Shown one piece after another: positions 1 through 7,118 of a stretch of 12,837 bases of DNA. Both the position numbers and the translations under genes were made by a program. The notes under the pieces are model-generated. The model was not told where the DNA came from. It saw only the letters and a list, made by a program, of their open reading frames with translations, and did no database searches. Origin of the DNA: an uncultured Bacteroidales bacterium (GTDB taxonomy: Bacteria; Bacteroidota; Bacteroidia; Bacteroidales; Paludibacteraceae). Numbering within the stretch: position 1 is the first letter of the stretch; the number at the start of each line of letters is the position of its first letter. Location of the stretch: assembly GCA_900321775.1 (NCBI GenBank), contig ONXE01000039.1, positions 1 to 12,837 of the forward strand, given 5' to 3'.

Positions 1-560
1 AAATTGCTGAATTGCTTGTGGTTGTCGTACGGATGGAGGGGAACAAAACTATAGGAAGCGTTAGCCAAAATATCCGTGTTTTCCGAGCCGTAGCGCAGTT
101 CGGCAAACGAAGTTGTGCTGACGTTTTGCGACAATTCGGCGCTAATGGTTCCGTGAGCGCCCTGTTCCAGTGGCATTAAGAACACGTCCAACACACGCAT
201 TGTGCCGACTGTTCCTTTCGCCACACCCGGAGCGTCGCTAATCTGCACTCTCTTGATGCGCGAGGCCTTCATCTCGTTCAGCAGCACCCGCATGTCGCCC
301 CCGTAAGGACCGTTGTCGATACGTATTTCCCAATTGTCAAGCCAGTTGTCGTACGCATTGGTCAGGATAGCAGGGTAGAGCTGCAGGATATCTAACAACG
401 TTTCCTCCCCGTTCAGCTCCATTCGTTGCGGGTAAATAGTGACGCGGTCAGCAGACATCTCTATCACTGGTAACACCTCTTCTTCCGCACAAAAAACGGG
501 TTGCATCAAGCAGCAAACCCACACCAATAAAATGCTATATCTTAACCAGTTTTTTCCCAT
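1..560 (-). CDS. TonB-receptor-like outer membrane protein, N-terminal part (runs off the left edge)
   Basis: An open minus-strand frame of 186 codons starts with ATG at 560 and has no stop before the window edge, so the C-terminal part is missing. Residues 1-25 form a signal peptide: a basic start (MGKNWLRY), then a hydrophobic stretch ending near VFCA. Residues about 32-125 look like a TonB-receptor plug: LLDILQLYPAI resembles the conserved 'llr.iPgv' helix, followed by WEIRIDNGPYGGDMRVLLNEM and IKRVQISDAPG. After that come alternating short strands (TISAELSQNV, FAELRYGSEN, ILANASYSF), as expected at the start of a beta-barrel. No carboxypeptidase-like domain or TonB box is visible before the plug. 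It is likely exported to the outer membrane, but the substrate cannot be told. It has its own promoter and is divergent from yebC. Family assignment comes from pattern recognition on a fragment and is moderate. Confidence 0.72.
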   Translation of the reverse strand, partial: MGKNWLRYSILLVWVCCLMQPVFCAEEEVLPVIEMSADRVTIYPQRMELNGEETLLDILQLYPAILTNAYDNWLDNWEIRIDNGPYGGDMRVLLNEMKASRIKRVQISDAPGVAKGTVGTMRVLDVFLMPLEQGAHGTISAELSQNVSTTSFAELRYGSENTDILANASYSFVPLHPYDNHKQFSN

Positions 561-590
561 TCTCGTTGCCGTTAAAATCGAAATCGAGTG

Positions 591-622
591 CGAAGATACA
601 AAAAAAAATCGAATTGGCCAAA
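591..622 (-). promoter_or_regulatory. Bacteroidota-type promoter for the outer membrane protein gene
   Basis: On the minus strand, a -33 box TTTG (622-619) is followed by exactly 20 bp and a -7 box TATCTTCG (598-591). This matches the Bacteroidota consensus TTTG-N19/20-TAnnTTTG with one change in the -7 box. Transcription would start near 585, leaving a leader of about 25 nt before the ATG at 560. The leader shows no Shine-Dalgarno sequence, as is usual in this phylum. Confidence 0.72.
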
Positions 623-648
623 TATCTTGCGTATTTTTCGTAAAAAAA

Positions 649-680
649 TTTGCATATATGGGATTTTTTGTGTAACTTTG
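649..680 (+). promoter_or_regulatory. Bacteroidota-type promoter for the yebC operon
   Basis: TTTG (649-652), 20 bp, then TAACTTTG (673-680), a perfect match to the phylum's primary sigma-factor consensus. Transcription should start near 686, giving an AT-rich leader of about 30 nt before the yebC ATG at 715. The minus-strand promoter at 591-622 lies back to back with it, without overlap. Confidence 0.82.
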
Positions 681-714
681 CACCAAATTTGGAAATTTTA
701 ATACATTATATACA

Positions 715-1437
715 ATGGGACGCGCATTTGAATATCGCAAAGCCACTAAATTGGCACGTTGGGGGCACATGGCCCGCACATTCACAAAAATTGGTAAAGA
801 AATCACTATCGCCGTTCGTGCCGGAGGTCCGGACCCGGATGGCAACCCGCGTCTGCGTGTGCTGATCAAGCAGGCCAAGGACGAAAACATGCCCAAGGAG
901 AACATCGAGCGCGCAATCAAGAAAGCGACTGACAAATCTACTGAGGGTTACAAAGAAATCAACTACGAAGGATACGGACCGCATGGTATCGCCATTTTCG
1001 TGGAGACTGCCACGGACAACAATATGCGTACCGTAGCCAATATCCGTTCGTATTTCACCAAACACGGAGGCAACCTGGGCACACAGGGCAGCCTGCAGTT
1101 CTTGTTCGACCGCAAGTGCGTGTTCACTTGTGCTCCGAAAGAGGGCGTGGATATGGACGAACTGGAGCTCGAACTCATCGACTTCGGAGTAGATGAACTG
1201 GGCGTGGATGACGAGAACAACATCATCATCTATGGTGCTTTCGAGAGCTACTCCGACATCCAGAAGTACCTGGAAGAGAATGGTTTCGAAATCAAGTCGG
1301 CCGAGTTTGTACGTATCCCGAACGACCTCAAAGAGGTGACTCCCGAAGAGCGTGAAGGTGTACAGAAACTCATCGATAAGATTGAGGAGGACGAGGACGT
1401 GCAAAACGTCTTCACCAACATGGCCCCCGAGGAGTAA
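715..1437 (+). CDS. yebC: YebC/PmpR family protein (TACO1-like), ribosome-associated factor
   Basis: 240 residues, the usual length for the family. The N-terminus MGRAFEYRKATKLARWGHMA with the following FTKIGKEI is the Bacteroidota version of the YebC start ('GHSKW.nI...K'). Next come the family-wide stretches GGPDPDGNPRL (about 37-47), AKDENMPKENIERAIKKAT (54-72) and YEGYGPHGIAIFVETATDN (84-102), and the acidic C-terminal domain. YebC proteins were long annotated as transcriptional regulators. Work on bacterial YebC and mitochondrial TACO1 supports a role at the ribosome, easing synthesis of proline-rich stretches. The start at 715 fits: it lies about 30 nt after a consensus promoter and gives a full-length protein. 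It is the first gene of a plus-strand run and rsmG follows after 47 bp. Family certain; exact role follows the literature. Confidence 0.96.
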   Translation: MGRAFEYRKATKLARWGHMARTFTKIGKEITIAVRAGGPDPDGNPRLRVLIKQAKDENMPKENIERAIKKATDKSTEGYKEINYEGYGPHGIAIFVETATDNNMRTVANIRSYFTKHGGNLGTQGSLQFLFDRKCVFTCAPKEGVDMDELELELIDFGVDELGVDDENNIIIYGAFESYSDIQKYLEENGFEIKSAEFVRIPNDLKEVTPEEREGVQKLIDKIEEDEDVQNVFTNMAPEE

Positions 1438-1484
1438 AACATCTATATATTCTTCGAACGGCTTGCGTACATCATGAGACAAGC

Positions 1485-2102
1485 ATGAAGCTGTTGACAA
1501 AATATTTTCGTCTTACAGAAACCCAGGAGCAGCAGTTCGCTGCTCTTGGGATCTTGTATCCCGAGTGGAACGCCAAGATCAATGTAATCAGCCGCAAGGA
1601 TATCGACAATCTGTACGAGCATCATATCCTGCATTCGCTGGCTATCGCCAAGTTCCTCCAGTTTCAACCCGGAACGGAGGTGCTGGATGTGGGAACGGGA
1701 GGCGGGTTCCCCGGTATTCCGTTGGCAATCATGTTTCCCGAAGTTCGGTTCACGCTGATTGACTCTATCGGAAAAAAGATTCGCGTCGCTCAGGAAATAG
1801 CCGGGGCTGTCGGGTTGCCAAATGTTACGTGCAAACAACTGCGTGCGGAGGAAGAAAAAGGCCAGTACGACTTCATCGTCAGCCGTGCAGTAATGCCCTT
1901 GGGCGACTTGAGGAAACTGGTCCTCAAAAACATCAGTCATCAGCAGCACAACGCCCTTCCGAATGGCCTGATTGTGCTGAAGGGCGGGGAACTCCAATCC
2001 GAAGTGTATCCGTTCCGCAACACCGCTGAGGTAATCAGCATCTCCGACTGGTTTGACGAGGAGTTCTTCAAAACGAAAAAGGTCATTTACATGCCGCTGT
2101 AA
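1485..2102 (+). CDS. rsmG: 16S rRNA (guanine(527)-N7)-methyltransferase RsmG
   Basis: 205 residues, typical for RsmG (formerly GidB), a cytoplasmic enzyme that uses S-adenosylmethionine to methylate N7 of G527 in the 530 loop of 16S rRNA. Seen here: the N-terminal helix with YPEWNAKINVISRKD (about 25-39) and the LYEHHILHSLAIAKF segment (43-57), the SAM-binding loop VLDVGTGGGFPGIPLAI (66-82), the acidic LIDSIGKK strand (91-98), and VSRAV (132-136), which is diagnostic for the family. Loss of this enzyme elsewhere gives low-level streptomycin resistance. An ATG 11 bp upstream (1474) meets a stop after four codons, so 1485 is the only sensible start. The stop codon overlaps the first unit of a tandem heptamer repeat. 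Confidence 0.95.
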   Translation: MKLLTKYFRLTETQEQQFAALGILYPEWNAKINVISRKDIDNLYEHHILHSLAIAKFLQFQPGTEVLDVGTGGGFPGIPLAIMFPEVRFTLIDSIGKKIRVAQEIAGAVGLPNVTCKQLRAEEEKGQYDFIVSRAVMPLGDLRKLVLKNISHQQHNALPNGLIVLKGGELQSEVYPFRNTAEVISISDWFDEEFFKTKKVIYMPL

Positions 2103-2149
2103 AGGTCAAAGGTCAAAAGTCAAAAGTCAAAGGTCGAAAGTCAAAGGTC
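2101..2149. repeat. Seven tandem copies of a 7-bp repeat (AAAGGTC type)
   Basis: Seven head-to-tail heptamers: AAAGGTC, AAAGGTC, AAAAGTC, AAAAGTC, AAAGGTC, GAAAGTC, AAAGGTC. They differ only at the first and fourth bases. A decayed eighth unit (GCAAGTT) follows at 2150-2156. The array begins inside the rsmG stop codon and fills the first half of the gap before the next gene. The unit is 7 bp, so changes in copy number cannot be coding but could change leader length or mRNA structure. I recall similar GTCAAA-type arrays between genes in other Bacteroidota; their function is unknown to me. Confidence 0.9.
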
Positions 2150-2154
2150 GCAAG

Positions 2155-2178
2155 TTTTCGTTTTCGTTATCGTTTTCG
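2155..2178. repeat. Four tandem copies of a 6-bp repeat (TTTTCG), then two TTCAGR units
   Basis: Units are TTTTCG, TTTTCG, TTATCG, TTTTCG. Two further hexamers with the same leading TT follow (TTCAGA 2179-2184, TTCAGG 2185-2190). The run stops two bases before the ATG of the hydrolase gene at 2193, so the repeats occupy the place where a translation initiation region would be. It abuts the heptamer array directly, giving about 90 bp of pure short tandem repeats. Confidence 0.82.
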
Positions 2179-2192
2179 TTCAGATTCAGGTT

Positions 2193-2831
2193 ATGAAAAT
2201 TCACAGGATGCCCAATAATCCGCTGGAGGAAAACACCTACGTGGTGAGTTTCGCTGACAAGCGTGCCGTAATCATCGATTGCGGTGCTGTCTTTCAGTCA
2301 GAAAAACAGCGAGTTAGTGACTATATTCGTGATAACGGACTGACACCTGTAGCCCATTTGCTGACGCACGGTCATTTCGACCATTGCTTCGGCGTGCGTT
2401 TCATTTGGCAGACCTACGGACTTCGTCCTGTCTTGGCGCAGGAGGACGCGTTTATCTTTGAAGATCAGGTGGAAATGCTTCGTCGTTTGACAGGCATGGA
2501 CTACCCGGGCGAACCGTTTTTGGAGTACCATCCTTTGGCGGAATACGACCTGAAACCGCTGCATTGCCGCGCCATTCATACCCCCGGCCATACTCCCGGT
2601 GGAGTGTGTTATTTGTTCGAAGAAGACGGCGAAACGGCTTTGTTTTCCGGAGATACGCTATTTCGCGGCTCCGTAGGACGCACCGATCACGAAGGCGGCA
2701 ACATGATTACGGAGCTGCAGAGTATTCGTACCTGCTTGTTTACCTTGCCCGACGAACTGGTGGTTTTTCCCGGACACGGGCCACGCACTTCTATTGGCTG
2801 GGAGAAGCAATACAACATGTTCCTGCAGTAA
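2193..2831 (+). CDS. Metallo-beta-lactamase-fold hydrolase, glyoxalase II-like
   Basis: 212 residues, the length of the small YcbL/glyoxalase II-like group. The metal-binding set is complete: THGHFDH (58-64; H59, H61, D63, H64), HTPGHT (129-134; H133), SGDTLF (152-157; D154) and the final PGHG (193-196; H195). These ligands normally hold two Zn or Fe/Zn ions that activate water to hydrolyse a thioester or related bond. The large substrate-binding C-terminal domain of true glyoxalase II is absent, so the physiological substrate is unknown; hydroxyacyl-glutathione is unlikely in an anaerobe that may lack glutathione. No signal peptide, so cytoplasmic. It is the third gene of the plus-strand run, preceded by tandem repeats right up to the ATG, with fbp 28 bp downstream. 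Family sure, substrate not. Confidence 0.92.
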   Translation: MKIHRMPNNPLEENTYVVSFADKRAVIIDCGAVFQSEKQRVSDYIRDNGLTPVAHLLTHGHFDHCFGVRFIWQTYGLRPVLAQEDAFIFEDQVEMLRRLTGMDYPGEPFLEYHPLAEYDLKPLHCRAIHTPGHTPGGVCYLFEEDGETALFSGDTLFRGSVGRTDHEGGNMITELQSIRTCLFTLPDELVVFPGHGPRTSIGWEKQYNMFLQ

Positions 2832-2859
2832 TTCTCACTCACGTCACAAACGAATTACC

Positions 2860-4866
2860 ATGATAATCAAACGACAAGACAAACGATACTTACGACTTCT
2901 TAGTGAAAAATATCCTAATGAGGCGGCTGTGGCTTCCGAGATAGTAAATCTTGAGGCAATCCTTTCCATGCCTAAAGGTACGGAGCATTTCCTGAGTGAT
3001 TTGCACGGAGCTGATGCGGCATTCTTGCACGTGATTAAAAATGCATCCGGAGTGATCCGCCGAAAAGTGGATGACATCTACGGTGATTCGTTGTCTGAGG
3101 AAGAGAAACGTGCGCTTTGCGCTATGATTTACTATCCCGAGGAGAGGCTGGAGTACTGCCATCAAACCAAAGGTGAGTTGATGCACGAATTGTACAAACG
3201 TCGCCTCATGCAAGTGGTGGAAGTGACGCGTGCCGTCACCGTTAAATATACGCGCTCGAAGGTACGCAAGCGTCTGCCCAAGGAGTTTGCCTATATCATA
3301 GAGGAGTTGCTCCACGAGAGCAAAGCCGAGCCTGACAGACAAGTTTATTACCAAGCCATTATCAACTCTATCATACGTATCGGCAAAGCCGAAGATTTGC
3401 TCAAAGCATTTTGTCACCTGATTCACCACCTGGTGATAGACAAACTGCATATCGTGGGAGATATCTTTGACCGTGGACCCGGTGCGCCGCGTATCATGGA
3501 GCACTTGTGCGCCTACCATGATTTCGACCTGCAATGGGGAAATCACGATATCGAGTGGATGGGTGCAGCAGCGGGCAACTTGGCGCTCATTGCTACAGTA
3601 CTGCGAGTCTCTATCCGCTACGCCAACGTGGAGACGCTGGAAGAGGACTACGGCATCAACCTGCTGCCGCTGGCTACGTTTGCCATCGACCATTACGGCA
3701 ACGACCCGTGTACGCAGTTCCAGACCAAGGATCTGGAGAACAACGTGCGGCTGAAGCGCTCGGCGGGACTCATGGCCAAGATGCACAAGGCGATAGCTAT
3801 CCTGCAGTTCAAACTGGAGGGACAGACTATCCTGCATCATCCGGAGTACCACATGGAAGATAGGTTGCTGCTTGATAAGATTGATTATCAGAACGGAACG
3901 ATTACACTGGATGGCAAGACATACCCGCTGCTGGACACACATTTCCCGACTATTGACCCGAAGCAGCCGTATGAACTTTCGGAGGATGAGTTTGCGCTGA
4001 TGGAACAGTTGCTGCACTCGTTCCGCCGTTCCAAACGTCTGCAAAAGCACCTGCGTTGCCTGTATCAGCACGGCAGTCTGCATCTGGTGACCAACCATTG
4101 TCTGCTCTATCATGCGGCAATCCCGATGAATGCTGATGGTTCGTTCACAGAAGTGGAGGTGTGCGGAAAGCGCGTGAAAGGCAAAGCGCTGATGGAGCGC
4201 ACCGACGAGGTCATCCGCGAGGCCTACTATGGCGAAAATCATGCTGACGACTTCTGCACGACTCATCTGTACAGGCCTTCTGAGGAACTGGACTACATGT
4301 GGTATCTGTGGTGCGGACCATACTCGCCGCTGTACAACAAAGACAAGATGACCACCTTTGAGCGCTATTTCCTCGCCGATAAGGAGTTGGGGAAAGAACA
4401 GAAGGGCGCCTATTATGAGTTGGCCAATCAGCGTCCTACCTGCGAGAAGATCCTGCGGGAATTCGGGCTGGACCCCGCAACGGGCAAGATCATCAACGGG
4501 CACACCCCCGTGCATACGCTCAAGGGCGAGAGTCCTGTACGTGCCGAGGGTATGAGGCTGGTGATTGACGGCGGTTTCAGCAAACCTTATCAGGCGCAGA
4601 CGGGCATAGCGGGGTACACGCTAATCTACAACAGCCATGGCATGCAACTGGTTGAGCATAAGCACTTTGACAGCCTTGAAGAAGCTGTGGCAAGCGGAGC
4701 GGATATCCATTCGCAAGTACAACTACAGGATTTCAGCAATCATCGGATGCTGGTGCGCGAGACGGATATTGGCAAACAACTGGAGGACCAGGTACGTAAC
4801 CTGAAGAAACTGCTATATGCCTACCGTCACGGCATTCTGCGCGAGAGTTATCCGGACGAAGAGTAG
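2860..4866 (+). CDS. fbp: Fructose-1,6-bisphosphatase, class III
   Basis: 668 residues, close to the roughly 670 of the Bacillus-type class III enzyme. It hydrolyses fructose 1,6-bisphosphate to fructose 6-phosphate, the committed step of gluconeogenesis, in the cytoplasm. The calcineurin-like metallophosphatase core is spread along the chain: SDLHGADAAF (46-55), GDIFDRGPG (200-208), GNHDIEWMGA (227-236), TNHCLLYH (411-418) and INGHTPVHT (545-553). The insert between the first and second metal motifs is normal for class III. A longer reading frame begins at 2794 inside the upstream gene, but those 22 extra residues are low-quality. ATG 2860 gives MIIKRQDKRYLRLL, the expected N-terminus, and avoids overlap. 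It is the last gene before a hairpin terminator. Class III enzymes elsewhere respond to metabolites such as PEP and AMP; nothing here shows that. Confidence 0.95.
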   Translation: MIIKRQDKRYLRLLSEKYPNEAAVASEIVNLEAILSMPKGTEHFLSDLHGADAAFLHVIKNASGVIRRKVDDIYGDSLSEEEKRALCAMIYYPEERLEYCHQTKGELMHELYKRRLMQVVEVTRAVTVKYTRSKVRKRLPKEFAYIIEELLHESKAEPDRQVYYQAIINSIIRIGKAEDLLKAFCHLIHHLVIDKLHIVGDIFDRGPGAPRIMEHLCAYHDFDLQWGNHDIEWMGAAAGNLALIATVLRVSIRYANVETLEEDYGINLLPLATFAIDHYGNDPCTQFQTKDLENNVRLKRSAGLMAKMHKAIAILQFKLEGQTILHHPEYHMEDRLLLDKIDYQNGTITLDGKTYPLLDTHFPTIDPKQPYELSEDEFALMEQLLHSFRRSKRLQKHLRCLYQHGSLHLVTNHCLLYHAAIPMNADGSFTEVEVCGKRVKGKALMERTDEVIREAYYGENHADDFCTTHLYRPSEELDYMWYLWCGPYSPLYNKDKMTTFERYFLADKELGKEQKGAYYELANQRPTCEKILREFGLDPATGKIINGHTPVHTLKGESPVRAEGMRLVIDGGFSKPYQAQTGIAGYTLIYNSHGMQLVEHKHFDSLEEAVASGADIHSQVQLQDFSNHRMLVRETDIGKQLEDQVRNLKKLLYAYRHGILRESYPDEE

Positions 4867-4937
4867 GTGTCTTTAGGCGGAGTAGGGGTTTTGTTAGTGC
4901 GGAAGCGCCTGATGTCAGAAACCGGTATTTACAAACA

Positions 4938-4975
4938 GTAAGGGCTGCCCGAGTGAGCAGTCCTTACCTTTTTTT
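4938..4975 (+). terminator. Rho-independent terminator after fbp
   Basis: An 11-bp stem (4938-4948 with 4957-4967: GTAAGGGCTGC / GCAGTCCTTAC, one G-U wobble) closes an 8-nt loop. Seven Ts follow directly at 4969-4975. In the minus-strand RNA the wobble becomes a C-A mismatch and only a TGTTTGT tail follows, so it should work mainly for the plus-strand operon. A weaker 7-bp hairpin (4989-4995 with 5004-5010) and TTTT come next, just past the convergent rluB stop. Confidence 0.85.
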
Positions 4976-5012
4976 GGAGTTTTCAACATTTGCGCATAAA
5001 CAAGCGTAAATT

Positions 5013-6242
5013 TTATTCGAATGCGCCCATAAGCAGCATGTTCACCTCTTCTTGCGTGAGGAAACGGTACTTGCCGCGTGGTACGTTTTTCTTGGTCAAG
5101 CCGGCAAAGCTGACACGGTCAAGTGCAAGCACTTTGTACCCCACTTTCTCGAAGATGCGGCGAACTACGCGGTTCTGGCCGGAGTGAATCTGAATACCGA
5201 TATGCTTGCGGTCATCCTCTTTCGGGAAAGCCAGTGCATCAGGAATAATCACTTCGTCATCAAGCGTAATGCCGGACATAATCTCGTTGTAAGCTTCTTC
5301 GCTCAAGTCGTTGTCCAAAGTGGCGGCGTAGATCTTCTTCTTGCCGTACTTGGGATGCGTCAGTTTGGCTGCCAGGTCACCATCGTTGGTCAGAAGCAGC
5401 ACACCGGTGGTGTTGCGGTCAAGGCGTCCAACGGGGTAGATGCGCTCACTACATGCGTTTTTCACCAGGTCTGTCACTTTGTGACGTTCTTGCGGATCAT
5501 CGGTAGTGGTAACGCAGTTCTTGGGTTTGTTGAGCAGCACGTACACTTTTTTCTCGCGGCGTACTGTCTGGTCGTGGAACTTGATGACGTCAGTCGGAAG
5601 AACCTTGGCACCGAGTTCGCTTACTACTTGACCATTTACGGTAACCACGCCTGCCTGAATGAAATCGTCGGCCTCACGACGCGAGCAAATGCCTGCGTTG
5701 GCGAGGAATTTGTTCAAACGAATAGGCTTCGTCGGGTCTTCGTATTTCTCTTCATACTCCATGCGTTTCTTCGGCGAATACTTGGCATTGGGAGTGGCGC
5801 TGCGTTGGCGCTGTTTGTTCATAGCGGGACGACGGCTGAAACCGCCTTCGCCTTGCTGAGGTTTGCCGCCGTTCCAGGGTTGGCGGACATTATTATTTAC
5901 TGCGTGCGTACGCGCGTGAGCATCGGTTCGACGCGGACGCTGTTCGAAAACAGATTCGCGTGTGTGGTCAAAGCGCGGACGAGAAACAAAGCCTTCGCGG
6001 TTCTCGCCAAATCGTGGACGAGGGGAAGACTCTTGAGGAGTGTAGGGACGTTCGCTGCGCGGAGTAAAGGGTTTGTCCGGACGGGCAGAGAAAGGTCGCT
6101 CTGCGCGCGGAGCAGCACTCTGCGCAGAAGGGTTATAGGTTGCGCGCTCATAACGGCCGCTGGGTTGGCTCGTGTGGAATCGTTGACGAGGACGGCGGTT
6201 AGAGTTGGGCGTTCCTTCCGGGTTTGAATTGTTGTAGTCCAT
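5013..6242 (-). CDS. rluB: RluB/RsuA-family 23S rRNA pseudouridine synthase with long disordered N-terminus
   Basis: 409 residues, well above the 230-300 usual for the core. It converts a specific uridine in rRNA to pseudouridine, most likely U2605-equivalent in 23S rRNA if it is RluB. The S4 RNA-binding domain is at about 173-230 (IRLNKFLANAGICSRREADDFI). The catalytic domain follows, with YPVGRLDRNTTGVLLLTNDG (269-288); the catalytic Asp is D275. LTHPKYGKKKIY (294-305) and the RVVRRIFEKVGYKVLALDR segment (358-376) are also typical. Residues 1-170 are low-complexity, rich in Arg, Pro, Ser and Gln, with repeated RPF/RPY/RPRF elements, and should be disordered and basic. Start ATG 6242 has an A-rich leader and no better internal start. 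It follows rpmF by 102 bp. The choice between RluB, RsuA and RluE specificity rests on the Bacteroidota context and is moderate. Confidence 0.9.
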   Translation of the reverse strand: MDYNNSNPEGTPNSNRRPRQRFHTSQPSGRYERATYNPSAQSAAPRAERPFSARPDKPFTPRSERPYTPQESSPRPRFGENREGFVSRPRFDHTRESVFEQRPRRTDAHARTHAVNNNVRQPWNGGKPQQGEGGFSRRPAMNKQRQRSATPNAKYSPKKRMEYEEKYEDPTKPIRLNKFLANAGICSRREADDFIQAGVVTVNGQVVSELGAKVLPTDVIKFHDQTVRREKKVYVLLNKPKNCVTTTDDPQERHKVTDLVKNACSERIYPVGRLDRNTTGVLLLTNDGDLAAKLTHPKYGKKKIYAATLDNDLSEEAYNEIMSGITLDDEVIIPDALAFPKEDDRKHIGIQIHSGQNRVVRRIFEKVGYKVLALDRVSFAGLTKKNVPRGKYRFLTQEEVNMLLMGAFE

Positions 6243-6280
6243 CTTTTTTGTACTTTAAGGTTTTAGATTAAGTGCAAATG

Positions 6281-6306
6281 CCCTGAGTGATACTATTCAC
6301 TCAAGG
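6281..6306 (-). other. Hairpin between rpmF and the pseudouridine synthase gene
   Basis: In the minus-strand RNA a 10-bp stem (6306-6297 with 6290-6281: CCTTGAGTGA / TCACTCAGGG) closes a 6-nt loop, with all positions paired by one T-G wobble. In the plus-strand RNA that position would be a C-A mismatch, so the leftward transcript is the one that folds fully. No T-run follows (CATTTGCACTT), so it is not a standard terminator. It could be an RNA-processing site, a stability element for rpmF mRNA, or a partial attenuator before rluB. Confidence 0.6.
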
Positions 6307-6344
6307 CCATATGCGCTTATTGCATCATTCTTGTACGTGCTATG

Positions 6345-6530
6345 TTAAGCTTCAGCAGCCTGTTCAATAGCAAGTTTACCGCGATAGTAACCGCAAGAAC
6401 CACAAACAGTGTGGTAGATGTAGTGCGCGCCACAGTTAGGGCAGACTGCCAAAGTCGGCATTACTGCTACATCATGCGTACGACGCTTCGCAGTACGAGT
6501 GTGCGATTGTCTTCTTTTAGGATGTGCCAT
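6345..6530 (-). CDS. rpmF: 50S ribosomal protein L32 (bL32)
   Basis: 61 residues, standard size for bL32. The start MAHPKRRQSHTRTAKRRTHD is the classic L32 N-terminus. A zinc ribbon with four cysteines (C30, C33, C43, C46; CPNCG and CGSCG) follows, then YYRGK. The zinc-binding form is used rather than the Cys-less variant that some bacteria switch to when zinc is scarce. It binds 23S rRNA near the exit side of the 50S subunit. It lies 69 bp after the DUF177 gene on the same strand, the pairing seen across many phyla. The AT-rich gap carries no TAnnTTTG box, so it is probably cotranscribed from the promoter at 7119-7150. Confidence 0.97.
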   Translation of the reverse strand: MAHPKRRQSHTRTAKRRTHDVAVMPTLAVCPNCGAHYIYHTVCGSCGYYRGKLAIEQAAEA

Positions 6531-6599
6531 AATTGTTTTTAATTGTTAATAGTTGTTTTGTTTTTCTATTCGTTTGTGTATTCGCTACACGTATTGTTT

Positions 6600-7052
6600 C
6601 TAAACTTTCAGTTCGTTTAGGATTGCTTCCATTTGAGGGTTGCACTCGCCTTCAGCGTGGCTGTGAACTACCGGCAGACTGACTGCAATCAGTTCGTACA
6701 TCAGCCAACCTAAATCGAAAACCGGCTGGGCCTCTGCCACGTAAATCGCGTTGTCGTCTTCTCCCGCTTCGGGAGCCAACTTCAGCACCACCTGGTCTTC
6801 GATTGGGTTCAACTGAACTTCCATCGGGTCGAGACAGCGGTCGCAAGTCACTTTCACCGTGCCGGTGATGTGGAGGCGTAGGGTAGTGGAGGCCTCGCGA
6901 ACGTTCATCTCAACACTTGCTTTGCACTGTCCGCCCAGGATCTCGTCTTGCTCGAGGCTCGCAAAAAAAGCATCGTCCAATGCGTACTCCTGCACGTGTT
7001 GCCCCAGTGGAGTTGTATTCAGATTAAGCAATATGTTGTTCGTTTTACCCAT
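6600..7052 (-). CDS. DUF177 protein (YceD-like, 23S rRNA accumulation)
   Basis: 150 residues, usual for DUF177. The marker Cys pair sits in VTCDRCLDPMEV (68-79) and a further Cys in HAEGECNPQM (132-141). The family is linked to accumulation of 23S rRNA in E. coli (YceD) and in plant chloroplasts. Its gene is almost always directly upstream of rpmF, as here, which strengthens the call. The start at 7052 (MGKTNNILLNLNTTPLG) fits; the ORF is preceded by a leader of about 60 nt from a good promoter. The protein is cytoplasmic with no signal or membrane segment. The biochemical role is not settled; work on a plant homologue suggests rRNA processing. Confidence 0.9.
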   Translation of the reverse strand: MGKTNNILLNLNTTPLGQHVQEYALDDAFFASLEQDEILGGQCKASVEMNVREASTTLRLHITGTVKVTCDRCLDPMEVQLNPIEDQVVLKLAPEAGEDDNAIYVAEAQPVFDLGWLMYELIAVSLPVVHSHAEGECNPQMEAILNELKV

Positions 7053-7118
7053 GCGTTAACGCTCAATTTCCCTCACGCAGCGATCAGGAAGAACACCGCG
7101 TGATTTCAAAAGCGGGTG

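Noticed and set aside
439..675. 78-residue frame on the plus strand
   Set aside because: Overlaps the signal peptide region of the minus-strand outer membrane protein and both promoters; no domain or start context.
706..1500. 264-residue frame on the minus strand opposite yebC
   Set aside because: YebC has clear family motifs, a promoter and a normal length; the antisense product has none.
2101..2178. Possible CRISPR array
   Set aside because: Units are 6-7 bp, directly adjacent with no spacers; this is a simple tandem repeat.
2890..4515. 541-residue open frame on the minus strand
   Set aside because: It runs fully antisense to fbp, which carries all the class III metal motifs. The antisense product has no recognisable domain and its openness reflects codon usage of the real gene.
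5052..6227. 391-residue open frame on the plus strand
   Set aside because: Mirror of the pseudouridine synthase gene; the S4 domain and catalytic GRLDRNTTG are on the minus strand.
6576..6590. Small inverted repeat GTGTA-TTCGC-TACAC before rpmF
   Set aside because: Only five base pairs, no T-run and no match to a known L32 control element; could arise by chance in AT-rich sequence.
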